Shown here: positions 36,478 to 48,100 of the stretch, in pieces | Layout: each line of letters opens with the position of its first letter | How positions within the stretch are numbered: position 1 is the first letter of the stretch | Assembly: GCA_950097015.1 (NCBI GenBank) | Contig: CATNEN010000029.1 | Coordinates: 8,606,001-8,670,000 of the forward strand | DNA length: 64,000 nucleotides | Source: Macrostomum hystrix | Taxonomy: Eukaryota; Platyhelminthes; Macrostomidae | Direction of reading: 5' to 3' | Position numbers and translations under genes: made by a program | Notes under the pieces: model-generated | The model's database searches: none | Seen by the model: only the letters and a program-made list of their open reading frames with translations | What the model was told of the DNA's origin: nothing

Positions 36478-36722
36478 GAGGGTGTTTAGCCTAGTGGTTA
36501 GAGCGTCGGAATCACAACTTGAGTGTCGAGGGTTCGAATCCTGACTTCATTGGGTACAAAGTGTGTCCTTTATCAAGACATTTAACACTGGACTGCTTCA
36601 GTTCAACTGAACTTGCTTGGCGTCCCCCAGTCCATGGACTGAACAGTCGTACGCAGCCTTCAGATGCGGCTGTGCTGTCGGCTGCACATCTGACCCGATT
36701 ATGGCAAGGTATAATAATTATA
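36478..36722 (+). mobile_element. tRNA-derived SINE, most complete copy
   Basis: Pol III box A TAGCCTAGTGG at 36487-36497 and box B GGTTCGAATCC at 36531-36541, followed by GTCCTTTATCAAGACATTTA and a body shared with the 34075 copy (GGCGTCCCCCAGTCCATGG, GTCGGCTGCACATCTGACCC). The element ends in AT-rich sequence. Not called as a tRNA gene because the conserved body follows it. Confidence 0.85.
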
Positions 36723-37925
36723 TTTTTATTGTTAATATCAAAGATAAGGAAGCTGGATTCATTTTTTTTTCGCGGACGAAAATACATTAGGAATAATGTC
36801 AAGCGAAACGTTTCTCCAATGTTAGCCAAATTCATAAGAACCTGCTCTCTTGACTGCTGTGCATTAAGCGCATTAATCTAATACTGGGGGAAATGTATCA
36901 AATTCACATTTGCCAGCATAGGTCTTAGCGAAAATTCTGGAACCTGTGAATTTCTACTCACACGCCTCAGTACTTGCGCTTGTCTCTTCCAGAAGTTTCC
37001 ATCACGCGTACTTTGCTTGCCCCGAATCAAGGCTTGCTCGGTATGATAGTAAAAGTGCACACACACGCACGGACGGTCGCTTCTCATTGTGACACAGTTA
37101 CACTCAACATTCAAGAAGAGTTATTTTAAAGTAAAATGTAAAAAAGCATAATAAATAAAAACGCATAAAAATACCCATAAATAGTGTTTCGGCAAGCGCA
37201 ATTTTTGTAGGCTCTACCTGCTTAGAAGCTGTCAGACCTTATCGAGCATTGTTTATATTCGAAGATGCAATAAATCAAAAATGGACAGGAAATGTCACAG
37301 AGTAGAGGGAAAAAACAGGAAGAAAGCTGTCCAGTGGACAGATCTAGCAAAGCTACAGGACATTTTAGTCGACAGAACTAAATGAAACTAAAAACACTTT
37401 ACTTACTACTTAATAGTAGATCTACTTAAGGTAAATCTCCCTCGGGGGATAATTTTTCCTGCGGATAAATTTTCGAACAGTATTAAGTCCTAGATATTTG
37501 AATTAGTAAATTACAAAACTATTGACGCACGTCACACACAGAATCAAGCAATTGTATTGGCACGAGAGGGTAGTTGCAGTTGCTGCAGCCTTGCAGTAAC
37601 TCAAAACCGCTTAAAAGCAACCGATGCAAAATAGGAAACAGACACAAAAACACACTCGTATCGTTACTACGTTAGTACTAGTAATAATTTTTTGTTCAGT
37701 GCAACACTTCTTAAATAAACATAGTGTCTACCTGGAATGGAAAGAAAAAAATTCAGGCCAACAAGTTAAAAACAGTAAAAAGATATAAAAATGAAGCCAA
37801 TTAACTAACAGGATGTGCAATCTGGAGAAGGATGTGTGAACATGGGATTGCAAAGATAATGGGGAAAACGGAAAATGACAGTGTGAATGAAAAAACAAGA
37901 TGGTAATAGGGAAATTAGGAAAATA
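36723..37925. other. Intergenic, nothing recognised
   Basis: AT-rich single-copy sequence. Short open frames here have no recognisable domains. Confidence 0.4.
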
Positions 37926-38690
37926 GTGGGAAATAATAATGTATGGGATGGGGAAATCACGCATGGGATGGGGAAATCACGCATGGGATGGGTAAATCAT
38001 GAATAGAATGGGTAAATCATGAATAGAATGGGTAAATCATGAATAGAATGGGTAAATCATGAATAGAATGGGTAAATCATGAATAGGATGGGTAAATCAT
38101 GAATAGGATGGGGAAATCATGAATAGGATGGGGAAATCATGCATGGGATGGGGAAATCATGCATGGGATGGGGAATCATGCATGGGATGGGGAAATCATG
38201 TATGGGATGGGGAAATCATGTATGGGAAGGGGAAATCATGCATGGGATGGGGAAATCATGTATGGGAAGGGGAAATCATGCATGGGATGGGGAAATCATG
38301 CATGGGATGGGGAAATCATGCATGGGATGGGGAAATCATGCATGGGATGGGGAAATCACGCATGGGATGTGGAAATCATGCATGGGATGGGGAAATCATG
38401 TATGGGAAGGGGAAATCATGCATGGGATGGGGAAATCATGTATGGGATGGGGAAATCATGCATGGGATGGGGAAATCATGTATGGGAAGGGGAAATCATG
38501 CATGGGATGGGGAAATCATGCATGGGATGGGGAAATCATGTATGGGATGGGGAAATCATGCATGGGATGGGGAAATCATGTATGGGATGGGGAAATCATG
38601 CATGGGATGGGGAAATCACGCCTGGGATGGGGAAATCATGCATGGGATGGGGAAATCACGCCTGGGATGGGGAAATCCGGTATGGGAACA
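37926..38690. repeat. Minisatellite, 20-bp unit, about 38 copies
   Basis: Unit GGGATGGGGAAATCATGCAT, with a more diverged GAATAGAATGGGTAAATCAT block at 37990-38130. Intergenic. Confidence 0.96.
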
Positions 38691-39335
38691 AAATATTTGG
38701 CATGGGATGGAAAAAATCAGGTATCATCAAATATCTAATAGCCAAATAGGAAATTCTGAATGACTGGAATATGATATTATTAACTTATGCCCACAATGCG
38801 GAACAGTTGAATCACAAATTAAAACCTGTATTTGAGAGCCTGTTCTTAGCCGGTGACATCAAATCAAATGGAAAGGGATCAGCATAGGAGACAGTTTTAC
38901 GATTGGCAACTAGCGGGCATCAGCACTAGAGCCTGTGAGCCAATATTTGATCGCAATTCAAACTCAAAATTCCTTAAAAATTATGCATTGCACGGGAAAA
39001 ATCGGCAATTTAACCACTGATGTAGCTCCTAATTAATTCAATATTTCAAACATCCTTAGAGTACACACAGCAACTAGATTAATTAAGTAACGTGGCGATC
39101 TTGAATGCAGCCGGGAAAAGAACGGAAAAATTTAACAGCTAAATAGACGATTGGGAAAAAAGCTGAACAGCCACGCTTCAAAAATTAAGTCTGCTTTGCA
39201 TTCAAAGATGAAAGTTAGCAAGAAAGCTAAAATGTCCCGAAAGCAACAAACTAGGGAATGAAGAGGCCACACATAAAGGAAATATAATTAATTATTGGTC
39301 ACTTATGAATTATTGGACAATTCTGTATCTTGTGT
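38691..39335. other. Intergenic, nothing recognised
   Basis: Single-copy spacer between two arrays. No feature recognised. Confidence 0.4.
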
Positions 39336-40080
39336 ACTTTTGACGGCTACTTTGAGTCACTGTGCTCATTTTTACGATGGCCACTTTGAGTCACTGTGCT
39401 CATTTTTACGATGGCCACTTTGAGTCACTGTGCTCATTTTTACGATGGCCACTTTGAGTCACTGTGCTCATTTTTACGATGGCCACTTTGAGTCACTGTG
39501 CTCATTTTTACGATGGCCACTTTGAGTCACTGTGCTCATTTTTACGATGGCCACTCTGAGTCACTGTGCTCATTTTTACGATGGCCACTTTGAGTCACTG
39601 TGCTCATTTTTACGATGGCCACTTTGAGTCACTGTGCTCATTTTTACGATGGCCACTTTGAGTCACTGTGCTCATTTTTACGATGGCCACTTTGAGTCAC
39701 TGTGCTCATTTTTACGATGGCCACTTTGAGTCACTGTGCTCATTTTTACGATGGCCACTTTGAGTCACTGTGCTCATTTTTACGATGGCCACTTTGAGTC
39801 ACTGTGCTCATTTTTACGATGGCCACTTTGAGTCACTGTGCTCATTTTTACGATGGCCACTTTGAGTCACTGTGCTCATTTTTACGATGGCCACTTTGAG
39901 TCACTGTGCTCATTTTTACGATGGCCACTTTGAGTCACTGTGCTCATTTTTACGATGGCCACTTTGAGTCACTGTGCTCATTTTTACGATGGCCACTTTG
40001 AGTCACTGTGCTCATTTTTACGATGGCCACTTTGAGTCACTGTGCTCATTTTTATGATGACTATTTTGAGTCAGTATGCT
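39336..40080. repeat. Minisatellite, 34-bp unit, about 21 copies
   Basis: Unit GAGTCACTGTGCTCATTTTT then ACGATGGCCACTTT. It is nearly perfect across the array and decays over its last two or three units (to about 40160). It lies about 250 bp past the end of the fucosyltransferase gene. Confidence 0.97.
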
Positions 40081-40327
40081 TTTTTATGATGGGCGTTTTG
40101 AGTCACTGTGCTTTTTTGGATGACTATTTTGAGTGACTTAGCTCATTTAGATAATAATGGCATTTTGAGACCCTGCGCCTCATCTCAACGTCGGCACTGA
40201 CAGAACACTCGAGGCAAATAAAAAAAATTTCATCCAAAAGAGGCAGCAGAACAGTGAAAACTTACAGAAACACTTTTAAAGCACACAGTTAAACAATTAA
40301 GTAGGACTTTAACTCATGTAGCTGATT

Positions 40328-43300
40328 CTAAGAACCCTTTGATCGTTTAGTGTTAGGCCAGGGGCCTCTAACGCAGGTATCTTTGCGCCACCACTGTTCA
40401 ATATCGCCATAGTTATAACTAGTTAGATCAGCCTCGTGCGCCATCATGCATAGCCGGCACCAGAAGAACGCATTGGTGTCAACCAGACCCGTGCCCTTCC
40501 ACTGGAAGTAGGCATTGTAGCGCCTATCGTCCTTATCTAATTCGTTCAGATACTCGGCCAGATGCTTGGGACTAGTGAAATTGTCCACATGTAGAAAACT
40601 GTCTAATGGCGCCACGTCTATGTAGTCCTGCATGCGGGCGCCCATCACAATGGGCAGGATGTCATGGCTAAGGCGATGTAGGGTGGGTTGTACAGATTTA
40701 GAAATAGAAGCCACGTCCTTCAGTAGGCTTTCTAAAACATCCTTGAACTAATTGTTATCAGATAAACCAGCCACAACTGACCTTAAACCATTGAGAAAGA
40801 ATTTCTCTGTGATGTAGTTCCAACAGTTGGAGTTCTCAAACGCCAGATAGAATTTGTACTCTTTCTCTAGCAGGCGGAAGCACTCGCCAGATTTTGATCT
40901 GGAGCACTGGTGCGTTCCGCAGCCGCCGTAGATGTCAACCTGATTGGTTGATAAATCACTGCGATATGCACTGCTTTGACTATAATCGATAACAGGCTGG
41001 GTGAGTAGATGAGGTGCTGGGTGAGTTGATGAGGTGCTGGATAACAGGCTGGGTGAGTTGATGAGGTGCTGGGTGAGTTGATGAGGTGCTGGGTGAGTTG
41101 ATGAGGTGCTGGATAACAGGCTGGGTGAGTTGATGAGGTGCTGGGTGAGTTGATGAGGTGCTGGATAACAGGCTGGGTGAGTTGATGAGGTGCTGGATAA
41201 CAGGCTGGGTGAGTTGATGAGGTGCTGGATAACAGGCTGGGTGAGTTGATGAGGTGCTGGATAACAGGTTAGGTGAGTTGATGAGGTGCTGGATAACAGG
41301 CTGGGTGAGTTGATGAGGTGCTGGATAACAGGTTGGGTGAGTTGATGAGGTGCTGGATAACAGGTTAGGTGAGTTGATGAGGTGCTGGATAACAGGCTGG
41401 GTGAGTTGATGAGGTGCTGGATAACAGGTTGGGTGAGTTGATGAGGTGCTGGATAACAGATTGTGTGAGTTGATGAGGTGCTGGATAACAGGTTGGGCGA
41501 GTTGATGAGGTGCTGGATAACAGGCTGGGTGAGTTGATGAGGTGCTGGATAACAGGTTGGGTGAGTTGATGAGGGGCTGGATAACAGGTTGGGTGAGTTG
41601 ATGAGGTGCTGGATAACAGGTTGGGTGAGTTGATGAGGTGCTGGATAACAGGCTGGGTGAGTTGATGAGGTGCTGGATAACAGGCTGGGTGAGTTGATGA
41701 GGTGCTGGATAACAGGTTGGGTGAATTGATGAGGTGCTGGATAACAGGTTGGGTGAGTTGATGAGGGGCTGGATAACAGGTTGGGTGAGTTGATGAGGTG
41801 CGAAATGACAGGTTGGTGAGATGAGTCCATACCTGGATGTGAGCTCCCAGCTCCCTGGCGTACTCAAGTCGGTTATTCTGCGCACCGCAATTGGACACAA
41901 ACCAGGCTACTTTCTTAGTCTTACCATCCGCATAGTTCTTAGCCTGCTTCTTGGTTAGAACATTGTGTGTGTAGGGCGTGAACTTATAATAAGGCGCCAC
42001 AATGACGGAGTCGGTGCGATAAGTGGCAGTCCAATTCACTTTGCCGGCAAAGGCTGACAAAGACGGAGTGTGATAGGGCGACTCGAGAAAATACACGGCC
42101 CAAATCTGCTTCGGGGGCCGCTTGTGAAACGGAAAGAACACGGAGTGCTGCCACATGATGACGTCAGCAGTTGGTGCCTGGCTTCTATCGCCAGTCATGA
42201 TGCAGTTGCTAACCGGACAATTATCGCGTTGGAATCTCTCCCTGCCGAAGCCCTCTCCGCCGAGGCCATTGTAGAGTAGGATCACTTTAGTACTGGACTT
42301 TCCTGTGGCCGCGTTCACCGGCACGTAGCGCATCTGGTTCCAGATTCGATCCCTGGCTCGCACCGGGTAGCTGGAGGGCACCTCGTTGGGGTAGATGGCC
42401 AGCATTGTGGTTTCGTTGAACCCGGGAAACACAAAGGTGCCCTGGACGCGGAACAGGTTGTCTAGCAGGCGACCGCCGCCGCGCACTGTCGAATAGGCCA
42501 GCGATGGCGACGATCGCGACGATGACGTTTCGACTTTGCCGGCTCCGGTGGGACCAGCAGAAGGCGCGGCTGCGTGGACAGTTTCAGCGGGGTGAATTAT
42601 TAGCGGCATTTGATTAGGGCTTTCAGTGGATGGTGGCATTGAAGGCAGTGGATGGTGGCATTGAAGGCAGTGGATGGTGGCATTGAAGGCAGTGGATGGT
42701 GGCATTGAAGGCAGTGGATGGTGGCATTGAAGGCAGTGGATGGTGGCATTGAAGGCAGTGGATGGTGGCATTGAAGGCAGTGGATGGTGGCATTGAAGGC
42801 AGTGGATGGTGGCATTGAAGGCAGTGGATGATGGCATTGAAGGCAGTGGATGGTGGCATTGAAGGCAGTGGATGGTGGCATTGAAAGCAGTGGATGGTGG
42901 CATTGAAGGCAGTGGATGGTGGCATTGAAGGCAGTGGATGGTGGCATTGAAGGCAGTGGATGGTGGCATTGAAGGCAGTGGATGGTGGCATTGAAGGCAG
43001 TGGATGGTGGCATTGAAGGCAGTGGATGGTGGCATTGAAGGCAGTGGATGGTGGCATTGAAAGCAGTGGATGGTGGCATTGAAAGCAGTGGATGGTGGCA
43101 TTGAAGGCAGTGGATGGTGGCATTGAAGGCAGTGGATGGTGGCATTGAAGGCAGTGGATGGTGGCATTGAAGGCAGTGGATGGTGGCATTGAAGGCAGTG
43201 GATGGTGGCATTGAAGGCAGTGGATGGTGGCATTGAAGGCAGTGGATGGTGGCATTGAAGGCAGTGGATGGTGGCATTGAAGGCAGTGGATGGTGGCATT

Positions 43301-43730
43301 GAAGGCAGTGGATGGTGGCATTGAAGGCAGTGGATGGTGGCATTGAAGGCAGTGGATGGTGGCATTGAAGGCAGTGGATGGTGGCATTGAAGGCAGTGGA
43401 TGGTGGCATTGAAGGCAGTGGATGGTGGCATTGAAGGCAGTGGATGGTAGCATTAAAGGGATTCAAGGGAGTGTATGGTGGGAGTGAAGGGAGTGAAGGT
43501 CAGGATTTTGAGGAGTGAGTCGGATGGCAGATGTCTAGCCGGACAATCACTGACTCACTGGCCCTCTCGCGCTTCCCCAATGATTCCAAGTCTAGCTCGC
43601 CGGCCTGCACACGTCGCGGATCAGAGGCCGGCCGTTGCGTAACAAACATCAGGTGGTGCAGGTTGAGCACCACGGCAAAGGTGATGGCCACAAACAAAAA
43701 GCGGGCATAACTGTCTGCCTGTCTGGTCAT
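40328..43730 (-). CDS. Alpha-1,3-fucosyltransferase, GT10 family
   Basis: A Golgi type II membrane enzyme that moves fucose from GDP-fucose to GlcNAc in glycan chains. The exact acceptor cannot be told from sequence. Four exons join cleanly: 43730-43559, 42569-41833, 40939-40782 and 40667-40328, giving 468 aa. A short cytosolic tail precedes a membrane anchor at residues 11-30 (FLFVAITFAVVLNLHHLMFV). The stem is low-complexity. The N-terminal domain includes VIMWQHSVFFPF, and the catalytic core has KVAWFVSNCGAQNNRLEYAR, then VDIYGGCG at the exon 2/3 join. The GT10 nucleotide-binding motif YKFYLAFENSNCWNYITEK is at about 331-349. Asn replaces the Asp usual before YITEK. The motif then runs across the exon 3/4 join as NGLSHDILPIVMGAR. 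Introns 1 and 2 are each almost entirely minisatellite. Confidence 0.94.
40985..41810. repeat. Minisatellite filling fucosyltransferase intron 2, 32-bp unit
   Basis: Unit GGGTGAGTTGATGAGGTGCT then GGATAACAGGCT, with some shortened 19-bp units at 41005-41160. The intron runs 41832-40943 on the minus strand; the array begins about 20 bp inside the donor and ends about 40 bp before the acceptor. Confidence 0.97.
42622..43455. repeat. Minisatellite filling most of fucosyltransferase intron 1, 22-bp unit, about 37 copies
   Basis: Unit GGTGGCATTGAAGGCAGTGGAT, cut here to its key part GCATTGAAGGCAGTGGATGG. Highly homogeneous, with a few A-for-G variants. The intron is 43558-42570 on the minus strand. 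The unit has no stop in any minus-strand frame, so one frame stays open through the array and into exon 2. Confidence 0.97.
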
Positions 43731-43851
43731 GGCAGGAAGTCGGACTCGAACTCTGGCTCGCTATTAATTCAGCTACCACACTGCGGACAGGCACTATCTA
43801 GGCGCCCGACGGCAACGATAAGCGAGGCTGCAATAAGGATAAAGTCAATTC

Positions 43852-44315
43852 ATCTCATACGCTCATAGCTTTCTGTGTTCTCTATCCATCTCATAGCTGT
43901 CTGTGATCTCTATCCATCTCATAGCTGTCTGTGACCTCTATCCATCTCATAGCTGTCTGTGTTCTCTATCCATCTCATAGCTGTCTGTGATCTCTATCCA
44001 TCTCATAGCTGTCTGTGATCTCTATCCATCTCATAGCTGTCTGTGATCTCTATCCATATCATAGCTGTCTGTGATCTATATCCATCTCATAGCTGTCTGT
44101 GATCTCTATCCATCTCATAGCTGTCTGTGATCTCTATCCATCTCATAGCTGTCTGTGATCTCTATCCATCTCATAGCTGTCTGTGATCTCTATCCATCTC
44201 ATAGCTGTCTGTGATCTCTATCCATCTCATAGCTGTCTGTGATCTCTATCCATCTCATAGCTGTCTGTGATCTCTATCCATCTCATAGCTGTCTGTGATC
44301 TATATGATTCTCTAT
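43852..44315. repeat. Minisatellite, 28-bp unit, about 16 copies
   Basis: Unit TCTCATAGCTGTCTGTGATC then TCTATCCA. Lies just upstream of the fucosyltransferase start codon, so it is in the gene's 5' flank or leader. Confidence 0.95.
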
Positions 44316-44366
44316 TCATCTCACAGTGTTCAAAATGTTAAGAAATCCTTCTTTGTTCCCTAATTA

Positions 44367-44888
44367 TTACAGTTCTAAATAAACTTTTACAGCAAATTTA
44401 GTTCCAAATGATGATGAAATAACAAAAAGCTGCAAAAAGTTAACAGTCGAGGCGGTAGAAAAAAAGAGATATAATTTTAGCAAGACAGACCTACCAGATA
44501 GATTCAAAAAGATTTCAAATACAAGTCCTAATAAACAAGACGGAATGTGAAACACCACGGTTATATATATACGTGTGGTAGTACCAGCCACTTTTGCATG
44601 CAGACACTTACAATGCACAGACTGCATAAAATGTAGCGAAACGTAGGAAAAAACATAAGCATGGGCCTGGACGGACAAAGCGAAAACGTAAGTGAAAAAG
44701 TTTAAACTTGTTTTATTATAAAAAGAACAGAAATTTTGTAGCAGATTCACCAATATAGAGTCACCAAGCTGGTTATTAACAGTAGAAATACCACGGGGTA
44801 TTTCAAATAACCACATTTTCATTTCTGTATCTATTAAAATATCGGAAAATGTAGATCTGTATGGTATACATTCAGGAAAATCAGTCAT
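44367..44888 (-). CDS. Unassigned 173-aa open frame
   Basis: An ATG-initiated, non-repetitive open frame between the fucosyltransferase and RP2 genes. It is hydrophobic and Phe/Leu/Ser-rich, with possible membrane segments in its C-terminal half (for example VVFHIPSCLLGLVFEIFLNL). I recognise no domain, and its base composition resembles the surrounding AT-rich DNA. It may be a chance frame or a fragment of a mobile element. Confidence 0.15.
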   Translation of the reverse strand: MTDFPECIPYRSTFSDILIDTEMKMWLFEIPRGISTVNNQLGDSILVNLLQNFCSFYNKTSLNFFTYVFALSVQAHAYVFSYVSLHFMQSVHCKCLHAKVAGTTTRIYITVVFHIPSCLLGLVFEIFLNLSGRSVLLKLYLFFSTASTVNFLQLFVISSSFGTKFAVKVYLEL

Positions 44889-45101
44889 TCGGTTAGGGAG
44901 CTGTCGTGAAGTAGGCAGTGGGTATTTGAACTACCCCATGCGGTCTTTCCATAGAGGGAAAATAGCTTGGTCTTTTCTACTGTTAAATGTTACTCGAGGA
45001 ATGAATAAATTTCTGAATTGAATTAAAACATCATTTAAATTATCGATAGAAACGGTTGCTGTTACTTAAAGTAGTAAACTCGTAGAATGAAAATTGAGAC
45101 C

Positions 45102-48100
45102 CTACTGCGAGTTCATCTGCATGTCAACAATGCCGCCTAGAATGTCCAGTTGCCGATCGGCCACAGCCGAGTCCGAGCTAACGTAGAAATCCTCATTGCC
45201 CTGTGTTAGCGACTGAAGCGACGGCACCACCTGCGGCCCGTTGAACTCCAGACAGATCACTGGGCCTTGAAGCCGATTGGTTGAGGCGAGATTTGATTGG
45301 TTGACGGGGGATTCCAATTGGTTGAAGGGAGTTTAAGACAGGTCTATGGGGATTCTAATTGGTTGATGGGAGATTCTGATTGGTTGATGGGAGATCCTGA
45401 TATTTTGATGGGAGATTCTGATTGGTTTTTTGGGAGATTCTGATTGGTTGATGGGAGATTCTGATATTTTGATGGGAGATTCTGATTGGTTGATGAGAGA
45501 GTCTAATTTGTTCAGGGAAGATTCCAATTGGTTTAGGTGAGATTCTGACTGGTTGATGGGAGATTCTGATTGGTTGAAGGGAGATTCTGATTGGTTGATG
45601 GGAGAGTCTAATTTGTTCAGGGAAGATTCTGAATTAGTTTAGGTGAGATTCCGATTGGTTGAGGACAGCTTAACATTTATTAAGGGAGATACATAATGAT
45701 TGAGAAGGAACTCTCGCCTACAATGGCCAGTATGCAAACTAACTCACCCCTGCTCAGCTGAGCATCGTAATGCGTTGTCTGGAGCATGCGCCGACCATTT
45801 TCAACTGTGAGCCTGAGCTGCCAGGTGCGCACAAGCCGCAATCCGGGCCTATCGGCGGCCTTAGCAATCAGAGCCATAGCCGTGTCGCAGCCTGAGAACA
45901 CCAGGGCCAGGCATTTCTCATCGGTAAGGCCAGCCGACCTGGCCCCGAATGTCTGCGGCACCACGCTGTCCCTGGACAGTGTGCTCACCTTTGAACTGAT
46001 GAAGCTGTGCAGCTGGTGGCCCTGGGGCACGTCTAGGCTGAAAAAGTCGCTGATTGGCGCGCCCTGGGGTTTTTAGGGAAAATAAGGCGAGGGAATACGG
46101 TTGCAAACTAGTGGATCAGGAAGGGGTAATAGGCTATGCAAGCTACAGCATAGGAAGGGGTAATTGGCTATGCAAGCTACAGCATAGGAAGGGGTAATTG
46201 GCTATGCAAGCAACAGCATAGGAATGGGTAATTGGCTATGCAAGCTACAGCATAGGAATTGGTAATTGGCTATGCATGCTACAGCATAGGAAAGGGTAAT
46301 TGGCTATGCAAGCTACAGCATAGGAAGGGGGTAATTGGCTATGCAAGCTACAGCATAGGAAGGGGTAATTGGCTATGCAAGCTACATCATAGGAAAGGGT
46401 AATTGGCTATGCAAGCTACAGCATAGGAAGGGGTAATTGGCTATGCAAGCTACAGCATAGGAAGGGGTAATTGGCTATGCTATCTACAGCATAGGAAGGG
46501 GTAATTGGCTATGCTATCTACAGCATAGGAAAGGGTAATTGGCTATGCAAGCTACAGCATAGGAAGGGGTAATTGGCTATGCTATCTACAGCATAGGAAA
46601 GGGTAATTGGCTATGCTATCTACAGCATAGGAAGGGGTAATAGGCTATGAAAGCTACAGCATAGGAAAGGGTAATTGGCTATGCAAGCAACAGCATAGGA
46701 AGGGGTAATAGGCTATGAAAGCTACAGCATAGGAAAGGGTAATTGGCTATGCAAGCTACAGCATAGGAAGGGGTAATAGGCTATGCAAGCTACAGCATAG
46801 GAAAGGGTAATTGGCTATGCAAGCAACAGCATAGGAAGGGGTAATAGGCTATGCTATCTACAGCATAGGAAGGAACAGTATTAGTTTATTAAACTCGAAA
46901 CGTCTATAGGATCGAGCAGCAAAATGGTGAGAATCTAAAGCAACGGAATAATTTCTGGGCCTCAGGTAAATGTAGGTCAGTTACTCACATCCGGTACCAG
47001 GGTAAAGTTGCTTTCACCAGTGACTGGCGTAAAGTCGTGAATCTCGCTCCAGTGACAGTTGAAGGGGCTGAGACTGCTGCTCTCAAATTGGCCTATTCGA
47101 AGTCGAAAGAGTAATCAATATTCAGCTTTAATAACAGGTTACAATAATTTGGAAACTAGAAGGCAGATCTCACCTAGCAACTCTGGATAATAGAAGCAGA
47201 ATGGTCCAAAGCGCATCTTGCTAGAGGCTTCAATGATTGGAAGGGACACGCAGGACAGAAAGCAGTCAAGGCGCTGGCAATCTCTGGTGCGAAACTGCTG
47301 ACAGGCTACGATGAATTTGCAGTCTTTGCAGTCGCGAATAAATATGCTTTTAATTAAGAGAGGGATAATTAATTGTTGTTCATCAATCTGATGATTTCGA
47401 AGGTGCCATTTAGGAATTCGAGGGTATTATTTTCTCACCTGGTCTGAACGGGACCAATAAAGAACACGCAGGACTCACAATCGTCCACAGTGATGGTATT
47501 AATGTGGTCAAATAAATAGATAGACGAATTCTTGCAGTTGGCAATGATGAACTGTTGGCCATTGATTGTACCTGGTAGTCGGCCAGCCACTTCGCCATCA
47601 ATATTCTCAATGGTGAAGTCTTTTGGATCAACCTGAGGTCCCTGCTCCCTAAAGTTGGACAAAAGTGCAAAAACATTGGTAAGCCATTTTGATATTTACA
47701 AATATAATTTTTTTAGCCTTTATATAAATGATAAACTCTGGCTTTTAGGAAAAATATAACTGTAGATATACGCTCGTATCAACCTTACAAGTTAGTAAAG
47801 GTAGAATTTTTTTCATTTTTCAAAATTTGCATAATTAGATATACCTAGAGCAAAATTTATTTTTTTATCTGCCACTAATGTTATAGAATAGGCAATAAAA
47901 AACTTGAAAAATGCTATACAAGTCAGTTATGCACCAACTATCATTGATGTCTGCCATATATATTTTTGTAATGTATATGTGACATAGCTAGGCCTAGCAA
48001 AAATATTCTATAGACTTATAGCTAATGCATTTACATATCTATTATAGATAGATAGATAAACTCTGATGTTAAAGTTACCTTGTTTGCCTATTGCACATTT

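Noticed and set aside
36478-36560. tRNA gene with boxes A and B
   Set aside because: It is followed by a SINE body shared with other copies, and the tRNA fold is not clean. Called a SINE.
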